Source: Acanthornis magna (Eukaryota > Chordata > Aves > Passeriformes > Acanthizidae). Taken from it: a stretch of 64,000 nt of DNA. The position numbers were made by a program, and so were the translations under genes. The stretch lies in contig JAWUZG010000052.1 of the NCBI GenBank assembly GCA_036785705.1, positions 2,232,001 to 2,296,000 of the forward strand, written 5' to 3'. A model generated the notes under the pieces. The model did not search any database. It worked only from the letters and a program-made list of their open reading frames with translations, and was not told the DNA's origin. Shown one piece after another: positions 26,316 through 39,106 of this stretch (the first letter of the stretch is position 1; every line of letters starts with the position of its first letter).

Positions 26316-28902
26316 TCTCTTCTATAATAAGGATTTGGCCTTACCTGACTGCCCCATGTCAAACACTGTAATTTGTGTCAGTGCCTGTGTGGATTTGTGA
26401 ATCATTGTGTGTGTGAACTGCCACACAATATATTTGTCACCCAGATAAAGAGAAGTATTGGAACAAAATTTATTTAGTGAAAAAAAACCTAATGAGGAAG
26501 TGTCATGCTAGACTGAAAGCATTGCTAATTCATTACTGTGGTAGCTGTAATTACTATCAGTTTCTTCAAGTGCCATGATCTGTCTTCTAATTTCTTTTTC
26601 TGAATGAAGGTTCAAGTAGTATATAATTAATTAAAAACCCTTGAAGGAAACTGAGGCTGTCCATGAGCTCAATGAATCTTCATGTTTCTTGCCCTCTTGG
26701 GAAGTTTATATTTTCTACTAAAACCCCTACGCATCAAACTCCTGTAGTTTCTGATTCATTGTTTATTTTCTTTGCATGGGATTTAAACCTCTGCAAAGAC
26801 CCATTTATCTCTTATTCCTTTAACCCCAACAAGGTAAATCTGATCCCTAAGGGATGAGATATAAATAATACTATCTTTTCCTTATTCAGATTTCACTTAG
26901 ATCCATGGGAGTTACAGTACTAGGCTTGGTCTTTCAAAATGCTAAACAGCTTTAGGTACCTAGTCCAGGAAATTCAGAAGTCATGGAATATTCTTTTTTT
27001 TCGATTTTAGATAGTTTTCACACCATCTCCCTTTAAGTTTTAAAGTAGGAGACTATTCAAAGCTATGTGATCCTCTGTATGGCCAGTGGAAAACCAAGCT
27101 TCCTTTGGTCCTGGTTTGGGACACTTATTTGAAGCTTCCAGTGCTTAGGATTAGTCCTAACATTCAATGAATGTTGAGCATCATCAGGAAAGGCATTGAA
27201 AACAAAAGAGAAAGCATTATTTGGTGCGGTAAAAAGCCTTGTGTTATCACACCTTGAAGTTCTATATGCTGATCTCTTCATCTCAAATGGAATGTTGTGG
27301 AGCTAAAAAAAGGTTCAGAGTAACTTAATCACAGTGATAAAGTGAATGTATGTAAAGTGAATGATAAAGCAGCTGCCCTGGGAAAGGGAGGAGTTCTGGA
27401 CAGGGAAATCTGAGGAGGAATGTGACCATGGTTAGCAACGTCAAAAGGGAGAAGTTAAGGGGCATATAAAACTATTTGGTTGTTTCTTTGACATTTTAAC
27501 CCAAAAATCACACTACAAGAAAGATGGGACATTGTCTAAAGCTTGCAGGAGATAAGTTTAAAAAAATGCCTGAAACTACTCTTTATGTAATGAAAAATGA
27601 ACCTCAAAAAGCTGATGGCAAGAGAAATTGGTATGAAAGGAGTAAAAAAAAAAAATCATAGATTGTAAATCCATTAAAAGAAGCTTGAAAAGGCAGGCAT
27701 GTAACCTCTAATATCTAGAAAAAAACCCTTGTTCTTAATTCTGGGGGAATGCAAAACAGTGGATTGTAATCAGTGACAGGATTTGATGATTTCTATAGGC
27801 GTCTTCCCTTATTGTCCCTCCTGGGGACCAAATACAGGGCTAAATGGTGCCTCCCAGCAGGGCAATTCTTATGTGTCTTTAAATACTGAAATAAAAAATA
27901 TTTCAGAAGTAAAAGTAAAGTATACTTTTAATGGCCTGTCGAATGCATAAAATAAAGTTTTGACAGCAGTTTTACCTCTTGCCTTTCCTTTGAAGAGCTC
28001 TGAAGGAATATGTAAGAGAAATGAATTATTAGATTTAAATTTCTGATTGGATCCCAGTGATTTCACATGAGGGGTCAAAAGGCTATGTGAAAGCTGTGTT
28101 ACAATTAGTGTCCTCTTAGGGCATTGCTGTGGATTTATTTCACAACATTGGCTGTTCATGCTGTTTTGTGATATAATGAATTTTAGATATATTTTAGATA
28201 TCCTAAGATACACTGAATCACAGCCTGAAAGTGCCTATTTGTTTCCATTGAGAATAAGATAGAGATTAGTAGCTTTGACGTAGACATTCACACTGGAGAT
28301 TTCTGCAGTGAAATGAGATGAATCATGACAATTCAATTTAAACAGATGCTGATTTACCTGGATGGACTGTCACTTCTTGCTCTGTAAAATATGTTTAGTT
28401 TATTTTGTTAAAAAAAAGGTACACAAACACAGAAGAAAAAAAATCATATTGTGTCAAGCCAAATTTCCATCAAGCCCAGAATTCATCACCAAAAAAAGTC
28501 CATTAGTAGAAGACAATAGTGCAACAGCCTACATTTCCAATAGCCTGTGTCTTGAATGCCTTGAGTCCCTTATGAATCAGAAGTGTGGTGCATGTGCTCT
28601 TAATCTCATGTTTATGCTCTTAGCCCTGGGCAGTTTTTACCTCTGCATTACATCCCAGAAACACCCTGACCCTGTGCAGTTAATGTAACACATGCAATGT
28701 AAGAAAGCCGTCTGCACTGCGTCCAGGTGTAGTGTTTGGTACACCTTGAACTGTCTGCCCTGGTCAGAACGCAAGTTATGGTCTTTAAGGCAAAGAAAGA
28801 ATTTATCAGGCTTTTGTATAACTTCACGGATGTTTTCTGCTTTCTGCTCTAAGAGGCTTTGTGAAGAAGCAGCATAGAAAGCCCTCTTTCTTACTTTCTT
28901 TA
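26316..28902. other. Unique AT-rich DNA, no gene recognised
   Basis: About 2.6 kb without an identifiable repeat. Frames at 27869-28213 (minus, 114 codons) and 28362-28688 (plus, 108 codons) show no family features. Confidence 0.45.
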
Positions 28903-29439
28903 TACCATGGTTTAACTCCAATTGACAGCTAACTCCCACTCAGCCCACGCCCCTAGGGTGATGGAGAAGAGAATCAAGAGGGTAAAAGTGAGAAAACTCA
29001 CAGGCTGAGATAAAGGCAGTTTGTCAGGTAAAGCAAAGGAAAATTGATTCCCCACTTCTATTGGACAGGCAGGTGTTCAGCTCTGCTCAGGTCAGCAGGT
29101 TTCCATCGTGTCTGATGGCGACTTGGGAAGACAAACACCACCACTGCGAACGTCCCTGCCTTACTTCTTCTTCCCCAGCTTTACATGCTAAGCATGACAT
29201 CCTATGGTCTGGGATATCCCTTGGGTCCGTTGGGATCAGCTGTCCTGGCTGTGTCCCATCCCAGCCCCTTGTGCTGGGCTGGATGAGGAGCAAAAAAAGC
29301 CTTGGCCCTGTCTGAGCACTGCTGGGCAATAACAAAACTGTCCCTGTGTTATCAAAACCATTTCCAGAAGAATTTCAAAACACAGCCCAGCACTGCTACT
29401 ATGCAGGACATTAATTCTACTCCAGCCAAAACCAACACA
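28903..29439 (-). mobile_element. Inverted avian endogenous retroviral LTR (solo)
   Basis: Read on the minus strand, it starts TGTGTTGGTTTTGGCTGG and ends near CCATGGTA, a decayed form of the expected terminus. Inside are blocks I recognise from an abundant avian LTR family: 'gtgttatcaaaacc', 'tgtcctggctgtgtcccatc', 'gacttgggaagacaaacacc', 'agggtgatggagaagagaat' and 'gtgagaaaactcacaggctg'. Length is about 537 bp, and I see no internal retroviral sequence on either side, so it is probably a solo LTR. No clear target-site duplication was found. Open frames inside it are not genes. Confidence 0.85.
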
Positions 29440-31127
29440 ATCAAATCTTTATTTTTCATAGTCAGCACTGATAACTGAAACAAAATTTGAGCATTGAAAA
29501 ATGAGAAAGCAAGTTACAAGTTTATAAGTTTTAGCTGTCTACACTTGATCTTTTTTTTGGTGAGCAGAAAAATATCAGTTTAATTTATAAAATTATCATG
29601 AATTTGTTTTTATTATACATGTTCTCAAGTCCAAAGTAGGTAATATTCATGTAGTAATTACCTTTGATGAATTCTCTGATTTCACTAATAGAAAATTGAA
29701 GTGAATGAAGCTGTTTCCAACCCCATGGCAGCACAAATTGATGTGTATATGATCTTAATATTTACAAATGAGCTGCGCATTTTTGCCTTTCTTTTGTTGA
29801 TGCTGCAGACCACTCACTCATACAACAGAATTAGTGTTTGAATGAGGCTTTTCATGGAAACAGGAGCTCACCAATACAAGTAAGGATTTTACAGAAGGTC
29901 AGTAGTATCATATTTTGAAAGAATGAAAGGCAAGTCTAGGTGTGTTTTGGTGTTTTATTTTCTAGTGTATTTAAATGTCTTGAGTAACATAGAATGCATC
30001 ACTATAACATTATAACTACTACTACAGAATCAATTTTATCAATTTTTTGTTTCTTTTGTAATGCCTCTACTAGGAAGAAAATATTTCAGACTGTTCATAT
30101 ATTTTCTAGATTAGTGAACTACAAAGTATACAGTTTAACATAGAAGTCACAAGCCTTTATCTTTTTTGTTATTCCACTGAAAAAAGTAGAAAGATACTGA
30201 TTTGTAAAAATCAGAAAATGTAGAAGAAAAAAACCAGGGTGAACACACCTCCAGTTTTCTTGCTTTTCTTGAAGCAAAAAAACCTTGAAATAAACTCACT
30301 CTGATTTAATTGGTTTGGGTCAGAAATGGAAAGTACAGTAGAAGACTTCCATGAGTATATAAATAAAATGAAAACCTTAACTTTTTAGCTCCCATAAATA
30401 AAATGAGAACTTCCTGAAAAAAGCTTCAGGTCTGAAAAATTAAATAGGCAAATTAGTAGGTTTTTGATTTGCTTTTCCTATCCCAAGTCTATGCTCCTTT
30501 ATTAATTATCACTGTATTGTTATTTATGAGAGAAGACTGTGAATAGGAACACCTGTTTCACTCTGTGGTAGCTCAGTTTCTGTTCTGCGCCTCTTACTTT
30601 GAAGCTACTTGGTTATCGCCTGCTGGCCTCAAAAAGGCTGAATTAAGTCAGCTTTGTGAAGAGATATGTTCTTTAATAAGAATTACTCTAACAAACATGG
30701 TATTAATCGATCCTAATGTATATATGTGTTAATCCACATTTAAATGATCATGATTTGTCCATAATCATTCTGCAGAAGATATAAGTGGAGTCCTCAAAGT
30801 TTTCCTTTGAGATCAGCAAAATTGCCTCTGACTACAGAAAAAGTGGGGGAAAAAAGGCAGGAAAACACAAAGAACTGTAAGGACACAGCGTCCTTCTTGC
30901 TACCTGAGTGTAGCTAAACATACACAAGACAACAAACTCTTCCATTTATAGGAGGCTGATGAAACTCAGCTGATGGGGGAGTGTGGGAGGAACCCAGACC
31001 TCTGAACAGTAATTAATTTGTCTTGATCCTGTGCTGGTGCAAGAGGCATTGACCTTGACAATTGACCTAGACTGAAAGAGGAAAGCATAAATATTATACA
31101 TCATATTGGTGTTTTCACCCCTGACCG
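29440..31127. other. Unique AT-rich DNA, nothing recognised
   Basis: About 1.7 kb with no transposon, RNA gene or exon signal recognised. Confidence 0.45.
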
Positions 31128-31583
31128 TGGAAGGTCTGCTGGAGCATGTTCAGAGAAGGGCAATGGAGCTGGGGAAGGATCTGGAACACAAATCTGGTGA
31201 GAAGTGGCTGAGGGAGCTGGGGTTTTTAGCCTGTAGAAAAGGAGGCTCAGGGGGGACCTTATCCCTTCGTACAACACTTTGAAAGGAGTTATCCAGGTTG
31301 GGTTGGTCTCTTCTGCCGAGCAACAGACCATAGGACAAAAGAAAATGGCTTCAAGTTGTACCAGAGAAGATTTAGATTGCTCATTAGGGAAATTTTCTTC
31401 ACTCAAAGGGCTGTCAAGCATTGGAACAGGCTGCCCAGGGAAGTGGTAGATTTACTGTCCATTAAGGTATTTAAAAGTGGCACTTAGGGATGTAGTTAAG
31501 TGATAGACTTGACAGGGCTGGATTAAAAGTTGGATTTGATCTTAAAGGTTTTTTTCAACATAAATATCATTCCACGGTTCTAT
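31128..31583 (+). mobile_element. CR1 LINE 3' part, longest sense copy
   Basis: The ordered blocks are 'tgttcagagaagggcaatgg', 'agggagctggggtttttagc', 'aggctcaggggggacctta', 'ggcttcaagttgtaccagag', 'ggaacaggctgcccaggga' and a decayed CATTCCACGGTTCTA end. At about 455 bp this is the longest CR1 piece here. Minus-strand frames at 31101-31421 lie inside it and are shadows. Confidence 0.93.
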
Positions 31584-31989
31584 TTTAGCTTTTAAAAGGA
31601 AAAAGGTTACTTTAAACAAAGAGTATGTATTTGTTAGAAAGCTATTTTAGAAGTTATGAGGCGAATAGACAAATAACAAGAGGAAAAAGCATCTGCAGTT
31701 GTTAAAAGCATTCAACCATTTAAGTTGATTATTTATTGATAGAAAAATATAGATTCACATTAAAATCTCAAATAATTCTTTTAACAGATTACAGATGGTA
31801 GGTAGAGATATTATTGTTTCAATACAATAATTGTTACTTTTAAGTTTTAATATCCACTAAGAGAAATTGTCTACTTGTAGTTTCAAGGGTGAAGGGTAGA
31901 CTCCACTCATCCTGAGAAGGGATACATATATAATGTCCTGAGTTTTGTGGACCTCATTTATGACCCTACATTTCATCATCTCTTTTTCA
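31584..31989. other. Unique DNA between two CR1 copies
   Basis: AT-rich spacer with no gene or repeat recognised. Confidence 0.45.
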
Positions 31990-32385
31990 GAGGGAAAAGT
32001 CCTCACAATTTTTCTTCATTCAGGTTATTCCATTCCTCTGATCCTCCATGCCACTATTCTCAGTACTCTTCTGTTTCTTATATTTTTAGATTGTGACAAT
32101 ATGACAAGTACTTGTGCCATTAAAAATTCCTAGAAGGAACCATCCAATGAAATAGAGACAACCATTAGTTCTCTGCCCCTTTTTTAGTTATAGCTCAATA
32201 TTCTATTTGTCTTCTGACCATACCAAAGGCTGATACTAGTTTTTCAAAGAAACTCCTATAGCAATTCCAAGATCTCTTTCCCGAGTATTAGTGGCTAATT
32301 TAGAGGTATTCATTTTACAGGTATTGTTATAGGGTGATTTTTAATACAATTTGTTGATAATTTTGCATTTTTCATCAAGAAAAAA
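31990..32385 (-). mobile_element. Ancient CR1-type LINE remnant
   Basis: 'ccaagatctctttcccgag' followed by 'gtggctaatttagaggtatt' and 'tttgcatttttcatcaag' are hallmarks of old amniote CR1/L3-like elements read in antisense. Left of them, 'ttctcagtactcttctg' and 'attgtgacaatatgacaagt' match weakly in order. Divergence is high. It belongs to a much older layer than the CR1 about 400 bp upstream. Confidence 0.65.
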
Positions 32386-33867
32386 GGGTCAGAAAACTAT
32401 GAAAATCTGAAATTTAAAAAGAGCACAATATACTTTACACAGATTTGGGATCAATTCATAAAACCTGAAGAATGAAGCAGTAGGCAGCTATTCATAATAT
32501 ATAGAACCTGCTAGTGTGAGCTAAAGGCAAAAATTAATGTTGTTTAGAATATAGCGTTCAGTGTCTATTGAAGAAAAAGAAAAAAGAAATCTATTTCTGC
32601 TAAATGTTTTACATTGTTAATAACAAGGTCATTAGGTCAGAATTATTTGAAAAAAAACCTTTTGTTTTCTACTTGAAAACAGAAAACCAGGACAAAATGC
32701 TACAACACAATATAATGCTTTCCATTGTGTTAGTAACAAAGGAGGAAGTTAAATTCTTATTAGTAATACATATTTGTTACCAGCAAACTTAGATAATAAT
32801 TTAAATCTGAATCTCATACAAAGGAACATTTTTAATTATTGCCCTGAGACATAAATAAGCTCCTAATGGCATTTTGAATATACATCAGAGCTGAAGTCCT
32901 ACTCATTTTATTAGAGAGAGGTGTTTATGTACTTTAAAAAAAAAAGACCTTATGAGCATCTACTTGCATTTTTCACAACTAAATACTTTATATTTCTAAT
33001 TAGAAATCTTTTACAACTAATAATTACAACATTAACTCATCCCTTCTGGTGGCTAAATTGAACACCTGCCTTTAATTATGATGACTTGGAGAAGAGAAGC
33101 AGCCTGAAGATTATGGGATTGTAGAATCAGAAATGCAGTGTTACATGAGTAAATTTTGTTTAAATAAAACCATCTTATCAGACAAGTGCCCAATTATCAT
33201 TTGTATCAGAAAATATTTAATTTTACTTTTATTTGCTTTCAGAAAACATTAATTTCAGTGCATGTAATGGGGAAAAGCAATGATCCTGAAAGCAGAAATT
33301 GCGGTTATGGATGATTTAGAAGCTTTCATAGAATCAAAATTGCTTATCTTCTGTTTGAAATTATTTTTGTTTCCTGATTATGCTTGCGGACTCTGGGCAG
33401 ACGCTCAACAACATTAGCCACTCTTAATCTTTGAGCAAGGTATCTTAGTAAGAAGTGAGTCTACAGAATAGAACCTGATAATAACAAAACAAAGCAACTG
33501 ATCAATCCCAGGATGTTGTGTAAATCTGAGTAAATGTACATTCATCATTTGACCAATGGAGCTGTCATTATAATCCATCCTACATAATTTAAAGTATACT
33601 TAATTTTTTTGACAACATGGCTGAAGAGTCTTCTCCGATTGTAATCACCTGTTTCTTATAGGTGGGTGCTGTGGGCTGCATAGAAGTATTAAAATAGGTT
33701 GAATATGTATGTTATACCACTATGTGCATTACTGATGATTATCATACACTGGCAGAATTATAGGCTCCATCTATAATATATGTAAAAGGAAACTAGGGCT
33801 TAAACTTGGCATTGGGAAACAATCATATACATGGTTATATTGTTAATACAGACCCTTTCCCATGCCC
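32386..33867. other. Unique AT-rich DNA, nothing recognised
   Basis: No gene or repeat family was recognised in about 1.5 kb. Confidence 0.45.
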
Positions 33868-34220
33868 ACAAAACAACAGATTGGAAGGGACTTCCGATGC
33901 TCTCCAGTCCACCTTCTCACCAGAAGTGCCAGTGTATATGTTAAATCACTTCACTCAGATTTTCTGGGTTCCTGTTTCTATGTTCAGATACTTTCATTGT
34001 GATTTTCCCCTTTTCTCCTTATTTAACCAGAATTACCCTTTTTTTCAGTTTGTTTCACAGCCTCTTTTCCTTTACTGTGTGACTCTGAGAGCAGCCTTGC
34101 TCTTTCACCTCTACAGCTTTGTTAAGTATCTGAAGGCAAAAGTCTCCTTCTTATTCTCCACTGTCAGGTGGATAAACAAGCTCCCTCAGTCTCTCCCTGT
34201 ATTTCCTCTTTTTTCCTTGG
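33868..34220 (-). mobile_element. Ancient CR1-type LINE remnant, diverged
   Basis: AGATTGGAAGGGACTTCCGA with 'tctccagtccacc' resembles the antisense 3' part of old CR1s. Near the right end, 'aagtatctgaaggcaaaagt' and 'ataaacaagctccctcagtc' resemble its more internal part. The centre is not alignable by eye. The 151-codon plus-strand frame at 33806-34261 lies across it and is rejected. Confidence 0.5.
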
Positions 34221-37200
34221 CCTATTGGGTTGCATTTACTGGTGTAAGCTCGCTGAGGTAGGTTCTCAGACTGTCTCAGCTGTGATTAACATCCAAGCAT
34301 CCTTCACATTATAAATTTTGCCATTTAGATATAAGATAACCCCTTAGTATGGTGAAATTCTATTAGAACATCCGAATAACAGCAAAAATATATTTGCATT
34401 CCTTCTAGGCTAAATTAATCTGAATTTCACCCCAGACTGGATATTTAAACTTTGGAATCATAAGGATAAAACCACTGTGGAAATATACCTTGCAGGGCTC
34501 AGATTTGCTTCCGGGCCAGCTGTCTTAATTTTGCCATACTCTGCTGTCTGTTCAACCATAGAGTACTTTGCTTTGATTTCTATTCCTATGAAGACTTTAT
34601 TCCCTCCACTTGTGCTTTCTTCTTCTAGAAAGTTTGGAATACAAGATCAAAGGTTAAAAACTCATTATTAAAAATAACTTGTATGAGTTTTATATGATTC
34701 AATAATTCGCTACCATAACAAAAATCAGGCATTATCTACAAAAATATATTAAAAAGAGAAACAAAGGCAGAAGAATAGTGGAACCAATTATGAAACCATT
34801 ATAATTCACCCATTGATGCTATTTTGGTAATTCAGCTGATCTACAGAATAAACATGGGATATAAAATGAACATATTATCCATCACTTCAAATCTCTAGGG
34901 CTAGATGATCAAAACCTTAAAACAGATTTGAATTTGAGTATTGTTTTAATCTTAAATAATGACAACAAAGTCCTCGATATTAACATCTTTAATTATGGAA
35001 GGTCCAAAATCAGGGCAATGAGCATATCTCAGAGACACTTGTAAAAAATAAGTTGGATTTTGGTTCAGATTTTTTTTCTTTAGCTTACTGTGACTATGCT
35101 GAAATACCGACCCTGTGCAGATGACCCTCATGACTAGAGAATCCTTGGATGATGAGGAATGATTGAAGAGACACTTCTAATTAGTTATTCCCCATGAGAG
35201 GAAGGATGATTGTTGTCAAAACCAGGAAATTCCAGCTGTCAACATGAAGGGATTGTTTGTAAAAGGTACATGTTAGACAGCTGCTAATACCCAATTTTAC
35301 TTCTGAGCTGCATATATAACAAAATAATCAATGATTTAGCCCATTCTCTTTCTGCAGTCTCATATTAAGTGATGACCTACAGAGCTGCCATCTGAGCCTG
35401 AGAAATAAACAACAAAAAGTACTCAAAAAACAGGTTTGGAAGCATGTGACAGGAGACCTATTTGTGATGTGAGACCTTGCACTCCTGAAAAGTCAAATTT
35501 GCTGGGGCAAATTTCCATGACTCTGTTTAGTTTGGGCTGTACCTTTATCAGAAACATCAACCCCTCTCACAAAGTCACTTTTGAGCCACCAGCAAATTGC
35601 AGTTAGAGAAATGGGAGGAAAGAAAGAAATTAATGCAAAAATCCTTGAGCTGTAAAAAGTGATGAGCATTGCCATAATAATAGCAGAGTGATCATGTTGG
35701 GAAGTTTCAGTAGAGAGAGCCACAAGGAAATGTTGGGAAATTGATAAATATTGAATATCACTAGTTATAAAATATTGCTGTTTCTTCAAAACAAAGGCAC
35801 AGTGCACTATGAAAGAAATTCCAATCATTACATCTAATTACAAGGAAGTCTAAAACACCATGGATTTTAATTTTTAAATCCAAACTCTAATAAAAAGAAT
35901 AATTAGCATCTACACGGAATATTCTGGTTCAGCCTACTTGTAATATTACATTGATTTCCAGGGTGTTAGAGAGCTTAAAAGAATTTAATGCTCGATAAGA
36001 AGCTTAGAGAGAAGAAACTGAAAATATGAGAGGGCTAAAAATATTTATTTTTGAACTGTCCCATTTATGTATAGCTTTATCCAGAGCTTTTCATCTAATA
36101 TTTCTTCCCAATGATATTAAGGCCTTGAATCAGCAGTGCACTTAAAAACAATTTTAAATTTCCTCGCATCTTAGGGATGGAATTTCGCTTGTGTTTCTTC
36201 TTCTTCTGTTTTTAGCTTGTTATTTTACTGAATTTAAGAAAGGTTATGGGAGTATTAAAAATGTACAAAGTTACAAATTGTTCAGCATGTCATGGGATAC
36301 CATGGAGAAAATATTAGGATGTCTGTCAAATAAAATTTATGAAAGTAAACATACTGAATATAGAAAAAAACTTGGAAAAGTAAAGGAAAAAAAAAGACAT
36401 ATTTTATAATCTTTAAAGCAGAATATTAAAGATCTGGAAAAATATTTTATTCTATCTGGAAAAGTAATGATTGAATACTAAATCTTTCCTTTAATTAGAT
36501 GTAGCTATATGCATCTTGTTGTAGACACCTAATTCATACATGTTAATATTAACTAAAGAGAAGCTGCTATACTCTGGAATTCACTGTGAAGACTGAACAC
36601 TAATGGAAGATTGAATGAACACAGCTCTGTGAGGTTCCAATGAGACCCCTGGTAAAGCTACAGAAAAGTGAACTTTGGACAATGAAACACAGAATATTGA
36701 GTCAATCTAATCTAAATCTTCCTAACCTGATGCAGTTTCATCTCAGAAATAAATGCTTATAGCGGCTGTGTAGTGGGTTTTGTGACCTTACTCCTCTGAG
36801 AAGACCATGCCCCACTTCACTGCTAAAATTATTGGTATTCTCCTAATTTCCACATACCCATGAGGTCAGAATTACTGGCAGCTGTTCACCCCTCAGAGAT
36901 GCCTTAGGGCTTCCTGAAAGGCACCAGAAGCGAAACCACATCCAGCTTGCCCAAAAATCCTTTTTCCATAGTTGTTTATTCCTTCCTTCTCTGTCTAAGA
37001 TGTCTTAGATACTCCTGGTTTGAATGCACAGTGAGCAAGCATGTTTTATGTTTGGGTTTTTGGAGGGAGATTGTAGTGGGCTCTGTGAGTCCAAGTACAA
37101 AGGACTGGTGTAGTGTGAAATTAGGGTAGTAAGTGATTAATACAATGGAAAAGTTCTGCCCTGTAATTCTTCAATGACCTTCAACTCTGATATGTAAATG

Positions 37201-37615
37201 TGTAACAAAGCAGACGAAGAAGAATTTGCACAGCAAAGATGGAAATTCTCTTTCATGTGGAAAATATAAATTATTCAAGCATTGCTTATATCTGTATTTA
37301 CCACTCATTTATCTGAGCCCTTTGCCCCCAGAGCTTTTGTTTTCTGCTTCTTTGGAAGGCATTTCTCCTTTCTGAGGTAGTAAGGAGATGCTGCACCCTT
37401 GTTTCCAGAAAGACATGTCAATTTAATTTTCTGAATTCTCTTTTATTTGTCACTGAAGTTTAATTATGGTTTTCCTGCAGTAAAAACTTCTGATTTTGGA
37501 TGATTTAAAGAGGAAAATCCTTTGCTTGCTTCTCTTTTACACCTGAGTGCTCACGCTGACATAATTTTACATGCTTTAAAAATCATGAAGAGAACACAAG
37601 GACTTCTTTTTCAAA
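34221..37615. other. Unique AT-rich DNA, no gene recognised
   Basis: About 3.4 kb. The part at 36770-37130 is more GC-rich than its surroundings, with no recognised family. Minus-strand frame 35493-35828 (111 codons) has no domain signature. Confidence 0.45.
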
Positions 37616-37823
37616 TGGAATGTTGGCACTGCAACAGGTTGCTAAAAGAAGTTACGGCTTCTCCATCCTGGAATTGTTCAAGGCCAGGCTGGATGGAGCT
37701 TTGAGCAACCTGATCTAGTCGGAGGTGTCCCTGCCCAATGCAGGAGAATTGGAACTGGATCGTCTTTAAGGTCCCTTCAAATCCAGACCATTCTGTGATA
37801 ATGTGACACGATTCTGTGATTTG
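37616..37823 (+). mobile_element. CR1 LINE 3' fragment
   Basis: AATGTTGGCACTGCAACAGG, 'caaggccaggctggatggag', 'ggaggtgtccctgccc' and the decayed CCATTCTGTGATAATGTG / GATTCTGTGATTTGAG terminus give a CR1 3' end of about 208 bp. Confidence 0.93.
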
Positions 37824-38647
37824 AGTCTTTCTGTCAGATGAGTCAGGCACAAAGCCCCATGGCAGCTCAACAAACTTGGCATCCTCTTATGGCTCCCTAC
37901 TTTCTGAAGATCCCTGCAACACTATCACGTCCATTAGATCATGTAAACAGTGACCTGAAGGTGATGTGAAAAAGCAATCACGGGCAAAGTTGTGACATGG
38001 AGACCTTTGAATGAATCCACGGATGCTCCCACTTCTTTGAAGCAATTTCTATTCCAAACCAGATTTTTCTACGACACAATTTTAACTAGATTGGTTCAAG
38101 AAGAAATACTGCTAGATTAAAATTGATTCAAACAATGGAATCAGTGTGTAGAACTAAATCCCAATTTCATTACAATGACCAGAAAAATACTGTCTCTTTC
38201 AAAATCAGGATGTGGTCTGGACTGAATTTAGACAGAGATATTCTGCCTAAGTAGGCTGTGCACAGCAACAGGCATTTAGGCGGATTGTAATATTAAAAAT
38301 ACTTTTATATCCATGGTGTTTTAAATCTTCCATAGAAATATGTTCAGTAAGAGTTCAGTTAAAGAATTATTCCGTCTTCTTTACATTTACCACCAGTGAT
38401 AGAAAAATAATAATCAGGAAGCAGATACAAAGCTAAAGTCAAGCTGTTAAGAAGCCAAACAACACAAAATAACAGTGCTGTTTGTGACTATACTTTTTTC
38501 AGATTTTCTACTAATGAATTTTATTATCCATAAAAAGCAGTACTTCTGAAGAAAGAAATAAATATTGTGAAGATATTTCCATAAACACTCATCCACCACA
38601 TGAAATGTATTCATGCTATTATTTCTTGCCCTAGTGGGTGTGCTTTC
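37824..38647. other. Unique AT-rich DNA left of the provirus
   Basis: No gene or repeat was recognised in the 0.8 kb before the provirus. Confidence 0.45.
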
Positions 38648-38652
38648 ACAGA
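38648..38652. repeat. Target-site duplication, left copy (ACAGA)
   Basis: ACAGA lies directly before the TG that opens the 5' LTR. It is repeated exactly at 43509-43513, directly after the CA that closes the 3' LTR remnant. A 5-bp duplication is consistent with class III (ERVL) and some class I integrations. Confidence 0.9.
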
Positions 38653-38692
38653 TGTCCTGGGGTGATGTAATGATAATCCTGTATCGCATATC

Positions 38693-38700
38693 ATTTGCAT
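38693..38700 (+). promoter_or_regulatory. Octamer motif in U3
   Basis: ATTTGCAT is the exact reverse complement of the POU/OCT octamer ATGCAAAT. It lies about 40 bp into the 5' LTR, where retroviral enhancers usually sit. Binding by POU factors is inference. Confidence 0.45.
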
Positions 38701-39100
38701 GCCTGCCTAAAATATCCTGTAACTTTAACTGTGCTCAGCAGCCAGGAGAAGTTCTGCCAACGCGGGATGTTTTGAAACTCTCCCCTGCTCACTGTTCCGG
38801 GAGGAAGGGACATTGTTTTAGTTGGGCTGCTGCTGCTCCTGTGGCTGCTGCTTTTCCTTCCCTCCTCCCCTGGGATTGCTTCTTCATTGTCTTTTTTTGG
38901 ACCCTTTTTTCCTCGACTTTTTTTGTCAGAGAACCCTGGGAGCCCCGGAGGACGGTGGACAGGAAATCCCTGGGGGGGAAACCCCCAGAAAGGGGTCACT
39001 ACGCCTGAGGATAAAGACACTAAAGTTCATCAACTGTTCATTCGGGTTTGGTGATTCCTTTTCCCCTTTCCCTTTCCCCTGTGCCTGTGGGGGGGGATTG

Positions 39101-39106
39101 AATAAA
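39101..39106 (+). terminator. LTR polyadenylation signal
   Basis: AATAAA is followed within about 30-50 bp by TGTTGTGGGG, a G/T-rich downstream element. The same signal is kept in the 3' LTR remnant at 43373-43378. Confidence 0.7.

Noticed and set aside
31101..31421. Minus-strand frames as genes
   Set aside because: They lie on the opposite strand of a clear CR1 copy.
33806..34261. 151-codon plus-strand frame as a gene
   Set aside because: It lies across an old antisense CR1 remnant, with no domain or codon pattern of a gene.
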